Below, one piece after another: positions 4,172 through 6,715 of a stretch of DNA of 6,715 nt; the stretch's first letter is position 1; the number at the start of each line of letters is the position of its first letter. The position numbers and the translations under genes are program-made. The notes beneath the pieces were generated by a model that ran no database searches, was not told where the DNA came from, and saw only the letters and a list, made by a program, of their open reading frames with translations. The stretch comes from Lachnospiraceae bacterium UBA4711 (GTDB lineage: Bacteria > Bacillota > Clostridia > Lachnospirales > Lachnospiraceae), in contig DHJV01000150.1 in assembly GCA_002404515.1 (NCBI GenBank), positions 1 to 6,715 on the forward strand. The letters run 5' to 3'.

Positions 4172-5182
4172 TTGTCATATTTTGAACCATACAATTCTAA
4201 TAATGTAATATATAGCTGTGATATGATTAGATTAAAATTTGCTTTTGATACATCTTTGAAATCTATTTCTTTAGATTTTATGTATCATGTATCTTTCCAT
4301 TATGGGTATAAAGTTAATAAATTTGATTCTACTAAGCAGAACAGCTACAGAAATATGTTTGTATTTACTAAGAAAACAGATGATACTGATTCAGTGATAA
4401 AAGTTGGTTTCTTCCTGAATCGTAAAGATACACTTGGTTATCATTCAAATTTCATCGAGTTTAACCCTAACAAGGTTGAAATGGATGTTATTGATTATCT
4501 GTTTCGTGTGTTTCATAAATATTCAGTGCGGATGTCACAGAGATCTATATTTGAACTTGTCCGGTATGATCTCGCTATTGATATTCCTGTAGATCGTCAC
4601 TATGTCCGGTTGCTTAAATCAGGTAAGCGATCTTATACCAGAATTGAGGATAGCGCATTGACTGAGTATCTTGGCAAGCATAATAGTAATGGTTTTACAA
4701 AAGTTTATGATAAAACAGCTGAAAGTGATCTTGACTATGAGCTTACGCGTGTAGAAGTAACGTGTGACAGTTTGCAACCTGCACTGCCAGACATTCATCT
4801 GGAACAGTATCAGACCTCTATAGATTTTGATTTTGATTTAAATAAGACAGATAAAGTATTGGTTGAACTTCTCCGGCGTTGTGATGATACAGACCGGGCG
4901 TATTGGTTCCGGCAGCTTGGCAGAGTTAAGCAGGATAAAATAAGGCAATATGTATTTAGTGAAGCTGATATGTTTAAATATGACAAAATCGCGGTTATGC
5001 ACGTGCTGGAAGTTGTTGAGAACATAGCAGCTGATAATTTGGAGGTGTACAGTGATACGATTATTAAACAACTTATTGAGACTAGCAAACAATCTAGTGA
5101 GACTGGTTTTACAGGTATTCCGTTTGAGAAGATGAGGCTTGAAATGCCGGAAAGCTGGTGTAATAATGACGATGATACTTAG
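4172..5182 (+). CDS. Rolling-circle replication initiator, Rep_trans type
   Basis: The 336-aa product (from TTG 4172) has features of the Rep_trans/phage replication initiation family. These are an early SCDMIRLKFAF strand, a central VRYDLAIDI (130-138) that supplies an acidic metal-ligand motif, GFTKVYDK (174-181) with Tyr179 as candidate nucleophile, and ELTRVEVTC (190-198). Helical C-terminal sequence follows. The enzyme would nick the dsDNA form, attach covalently, and start + strand synthesis. The start is uncertain. The ribosome binding site AAAGGGTG (4148-4155) is too far from TTG 4172, while in-frame ATT (4160) and ATC (4163) lie at the right spacing and would give an N-terminus such as (M)KILSYFE. 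No in-frame ATG or GTG exists between the upstream TAA (4139) and ATG 4226. The gene sits right after the structured intergenic region, as expected for a self-acting initiator. Confidence 0.8.
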   Translation: MSYFEPYNSNNVIYSCDMIRLKFAFDTSLKSISLDFMYHVSFHYGYKVNKFDSTKQNSYRNMFVFTKKTDDTDSVIKVGFFLNRKDTLGYHSNFIEFNPNKVEMDVIDYLFRVFHKYSVRMSQRSIFELVRYDLAIDIPVDRHYVRLLKSGKRSYTRIEDSALTEYLGKHNSNGFTKVYDKTAESDLDYELTRVEVTCDSLQPALPDIHLEQYQTSIDFDFDLNKTDKVLVELLRRCDDTDRAYWFRQLGRVKQDKIRQYVFSEADMFKYDKIAVMHVLEVVENIAADNLEVYSDTIIKQLIETSKQSSETGFTGIPFEKMRLEMPESWCNNDDDT

Positions 5183-5324
5183 TGCATGCTTGGTCGTTGC
5201 TCTGGTTGCCAACCTGGTTGCTATTAACCGGATATCAGAAAAGATTGACCAGGTAAATGATCTGATAACAGATCTGGACATGCTTTATGCCCGGGTAAGT
5301 AAATATCTAAATGATCATGTTTGA
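5166..5324 (+). CDS. Small TM plus coiled-coil protein downstream of rep (52 aa)
   Basis: ATG 5166 overlaps the end of rep by 17 bases, with GCTGGTG upstream. An in-frame TTG at 5139 would add nine residues but has no ribosome binding site. The product has one N-terminal TM helix (about 3-20) followed by an almost ideal coiled coil (21-49) with hydrophobic a/d positions at Ile23, Ile27, Val30, Ile34, Leu37, Tyr41, Val44 and Leu48. It is the last gene before a strong terminator, so it is co-transcribed with rep. It could tether or oligomerise at the membrane, perhaps linking replication to assembly. That is inference; no named family is recognised. The layout resembles the minus-strand protein at 1219-1425, without visible sequence identity. 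Confidence 0.7.
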   Translation: MTMILSACLVVALVANLVAINRISEKIDQVNDLITDLDMLYARVSKYLNDHV

Positions 5325-5328
5325 ATTT

Positions 5329-5354
5329 TCCCACTCTTCGGAGTGGGATTTTTT
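5329..5354 (+). terminator. Strong intrinsic terminator of the rep unit
   Basis: TCCCACTC (5329-5336) and GAGTGGGA (5341-5348) form a perfect 8-bp stem around a TTCG tetraloop, followed by six T. A run of AATTTT upstream gives it partial activity on the other strand. It separates the rep operon from the transposase unit. Confidence 0.93.
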
Positions 5355-5377
5355 ATGTCTGAAGCTCGAAATTTGCC

Positions 5378-5406
5378 TTGATTTTCTATTTTCTGCCCTT
5401 TATAGT
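5378..5406 (+). promoter_or_regulatory. Promoter of the transposase gene
   Basis: TTGATT (5378-5383), a 17-base spacer and TATAGT (5401-5406) match the vegetative consensus with two mismatches in the -35 and one in the -10. The ribosome binding site GGGGGTG (5416-5422) and ATG 5432 follow. Its location right after the rep terminator shows that the transposase is an independent unit. Confidence 0.7.
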
Positions 5407-5431
5407 AAGATTTATGGGGGTGTGATTAAAT

Positions 5432-6496
5432 ATGGCGAAATACAAACGATTAACAAATTATGATAGGCTTGTGATTGAAGCATATTATAATGCCGGCTAT
5501 TCTCAGGTAGATATTGCAGATCTGTTGGGTGTGCATCGGTCTACAATCTGCCGGGAATTGCGTAAAGGTATGTATGAACATCTGAATACTAATTATACTA
5601 CCCGGAAAGCTTACAGTAGTAATCTTGCACAGGACTATACAGATTTTCAAGCTACATCCAAGGGGAAAGAATTAAAGATTGCAGATGATCATGATCTTGC
5701 ATCATTTCTGGAAGAAAAAATTGTAAAAGATAAGTATAGTCCGGATGCTGTTCTGCATCTGATCAGCTCAGATCCGGTGCTTTCAAAACGTTTCAAAGTT
5801 TCGATATCTACAACTACACTTTATAGATACATTGACAAAGGTCTTTTTCTTAACTTAACAAATAAGGATTTACCACATGCACATAAGCGGTCATATAATC
5901 GCGTTCGTCGTATCCAGAAGCGCAGCTCCGCAGGAACCAGCATTGAGAAGCGTCCGGCTGATATTCTTTCCCGGCAATATTTCGGTGATTGGGAAATGGA
6001 TACTGTGAAGGGTATTCGTGGTAAGACTAAAGGGTGCTTATTGGTTCTTACTGAACGTAAGACGCGTAACGAATTAACTTTTAAATTACCAGATCAAAGA
6101 ACTGCATCTGTAGTTGCGGTCTTGGATGATCTTGAAGATCTGCTTGGTAATGATTTTTCAAATGTCTTTCATACGATCACAGTTGATAATGGTGTGGAAT
6201 TTGCAGACTTTGAAGGTATGCAGAGATCTAAAAATCATTCCGGCGATCGTACATCTATTTATTATTGTCATGCATATTGTAGTTCGGAACGTGGGTCTAA
6301 CGAAAATGGGAACAGACTGATCCGGCGCCATGCTCCGAAGGGAACAGATCTTGACCAGTTGACGCATGAGGATGTGAAAGATATCCAGCGTTGGATGAAT
6401 AATTATCCCCGGAAGCTGCTTGGTTATCGAACATCAGGCGATTTGTTCCGGGAAGAAATGGCTGCTATCGGTGTACCAGTAGAAGCTTTCCTCTGA
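5432..6496 (+). CDS. IS30-family DDE transposase, probable phage integrase
   Basis: ATG 5432 follows GGGGGTGTGATTAAAT. The 354-aa product has usual IS30-family length and all its parts. An N-terminal helix-turn-helix (about 23-46, core DIADLLGVHRSTICREL) is followed by a second DNA-binding region and a basic linker (KRSYNRVRRIQKRSS). The catalytic core has first Asp in GDWEMDTV (Asp190), second Asp in TVDNGVEF (Asp252), and Glu in ERGSNENGNRLIRR (Glu291). The family C-terminus YPRKLLGYRT is also present. All catalytic residues are intact. Known inoviruses, including Spiroplasma SpV1, carry IS30-type transposases thought to mediate integration. Here no inverted repeat pair was found around the gene, which favours a phage-owned integrase over a passenger IS, but an IS cannot be excluded. 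It has its own promoter and is isolated from rep by a terminator. Confidence 0.9.
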   Translation: MAKYKRLTNYDRLVIEAYYNAGYSQVDIADLLGVHRSTICRELRKGMYEHLNTNYTTRKAYSSNLAQDYTDFQATSKGKELKIADDHDLASFLEEKIVKDKYSPDAVLHLISSDPVLSKRFKVSISTTTLYRYIDKGLFLNLTNKDLPHAHKRSYNRVRRIQKRSSAGTSIEKRPADILSRQYFGDWEMDTVKGIRGKTKGCLLVLTERKTRNELTFKLPDQRTASVVAVLDDLEDLLGNDFSNVFHTITVDNGVEFADFEGMQRSKNHSGDRTSIYYCHAYCSSERGSNENGNRLIRRHAPKGTDLDQLTHEDVKDIQRWMNNYPRKLLGYRTSGDLFREEMAAIGVPVEAFL

Positions 6497-6522
6497 ATTT
6501 AACAACTGAATAAAAATTTTTT

Positions 6523-6559
6523 CCGGCTATTTTGTGGTATTTACCTGCAGTATAACCGG
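6523..6559 (+). repeat. Imperfect inverted repeat downstream of the transposase
   Basis: CCGGCTAT (6523-6530) and ATAACCGG (6552-6559) are complementary except at one position, separated by 21 bases. There is no T-tract after it. It lies 26 bases after the transposase stop and could be part of an element end or binding site, or chance. Confidence 0.35.
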
Positions 6560-6566
6560 TTTGTTT

Positions 6567-6584
6567 GCGTGCCGTAAAGCACGT
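6567..6584 (+). repeat. Small GC-rich hairpin in the right non-coding region
   Basis: GCGTGC (6567-6572) and GCACGT (6579-6584) pair over six positions, the outer one a G-T, around a CGTAAA loop. The following bases (ATTTAAG) are not a strong T-tract, so it is only a weak terminator candidate for the transposase gene. Confidence 0.4.
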
Positions 6585-6598
6585 ATTTAAGCCATTTC

Positions 6599-6626
6599 TT
6601 GACATGTTTTTGTACGTACTTATAAT
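6599..6626 (+). promoter_or_regulatory. Consensus-quality promoter reading out of the right edge
   Basis: TTGACA (6599-6604), a 16-base spacer and TATAAT (6621-6626) are both perfect hexamers. The spacer holds the palindrome GTACGTAC (6612-6619), a possible operator. No start codon with a ribosome binding site occurs in the remaining bases, so the gene it drives lies beyond the window. It could be the early or structural phage operon (on the circular map) or a host gene. Confidence 0.75.
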
Positions 6627-6647
6627 TTAAACGATAAAATACTGTGA

Positions 6648-6693
6648 AATTCGCGTGAAAATTTTTTGTTGCGCTGGTATTGACAATTCGCGT
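6648..6693 (+). repeat. Pair of 9-bp direct repeats downstream of the promoter
   Basis: AATTCGCGT occurs at 6648-6656 and 6685-6693, a 37-base period. The bases around and after it are very A/T-rich (runs of T and A to the right edge). A related pair, TGGTATTTAC (6535-6544) and TGGTATTGAC (6675-6684), also recurs. They could be protein-binding sites in the leader or part of an attachment region. Confidence 0.45.
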
Positions 6694-6715
6694 TTTTTAA
6701 TTTTTTTGAAAAAAA

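Noticed and set aside
3901..4194. Minus-strand open frame of 97 codons across the intergenic region
   Set aside because: No ribosome binding site precedes its ATG, it runs through the nested hairpin, and its composition looks like translated non-coding DNA.
4838..5281. Long minus-strand open frame opposite rep
   Set aside because: It is antisense to a well-supported gene, has no ribosome binding site, and shows no protein-like domain pattern.
5355..6560. Complete IS30 insertion sequence with terminal inverted repeats
   Set aside because: I compared the bases before the transposase promoter with those after its stop (for example AATTTAACAACTGAAT, 6497-6512) and found no matching inverted copy.
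1..6715. CRISPR array, tRNA or rRNA genes
   Set aside because: No regularly spaced repeats and no tRNA- or rRNA-like segments were seen.

Overview
This 6.7-kb, visibly AT-rich window looks like most of an integrated or circular filamentous (inovirus-type) ssDNA phage genome from a Gram-positive, probably gut Clostridia/Lachnospiraceae-like host. The phage call rests on four genes. These are a C-terminally anchored, Gly/Ser-linked adsorption-type protein (pIII-like), a Zot/pI-type morphogenesis ATPase with Walker A and B motifs, a Rep_trans-type rolling-circle initiator, and an array of very small single-TM proteins. The Gram-positive call rests on strong GGAGGTG-type ribosome binding sites, a lipoprotein signal, the lack of any secretin gene in the window, and a Zot protein with no C-terminal extracytoplasmic domain. 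TGA is used only as stop, so this is not a Spiroplasma-type code. The host assignment is inference.

Layout: 1-951 is the 3' part of the pIII-like gene, cut by the left edge. It is followed by a 53-aa membrane protein at 956-1117. A lone minus-strand gene (1219-1425) has its own near-consensus promoter and terminator and encodes a TM plus coiled-coil protein. The plus strand resumes at 1497 with a lipoprotein. A tightly packed, mostly overlapping run of small genes follows (1765-3006: a soluble acidic protein, membrane proteins, a six-cysteine protein), ending in the Zot/pI gene (3003-3857).

A roughly 300-base non-coding region (3858-4159) holds a large nested hairpin plus smaller ones and is the best candidate for replication origin and/or packaging signal. 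The Rep gene follows (4172-5182, with no ATG or GTG at its likely start), then a 52-aa TM/coiled-coil protein and an excellent intrinsic terminator (5329-5354). A separate transcription unit with its own promoter encodes an IS30-family DDE transposase (5432-6496). No terminal inverted repeats were found around it, so it may serve as the phage's integrase rather than being a passenger IS.

The last 219 bases are non-coding. They carry a consensus-quality promoter (TTGACA-16-TATAAT) firing out of the right edge, with a palindromic spacer and short repeats. This is probably the control region of the next phage operon or the junction with the host.

How it works together (family knowledge plus inference): Rep nicks the dsDNA form to make the + strand. 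The nested hairpin may let host RNA polymerase prime the complementary strand. Zot drives assembly and extrusion through the single membrane, with the pIII-like protein at the virion tip, and the transposase may mediate integration. The minus-strand gene and the lipoprotein look like accessory genes that could alter the host surface. No obvious major coat protein was identified; it may lie left of the window or be one of the small membrane proteins.
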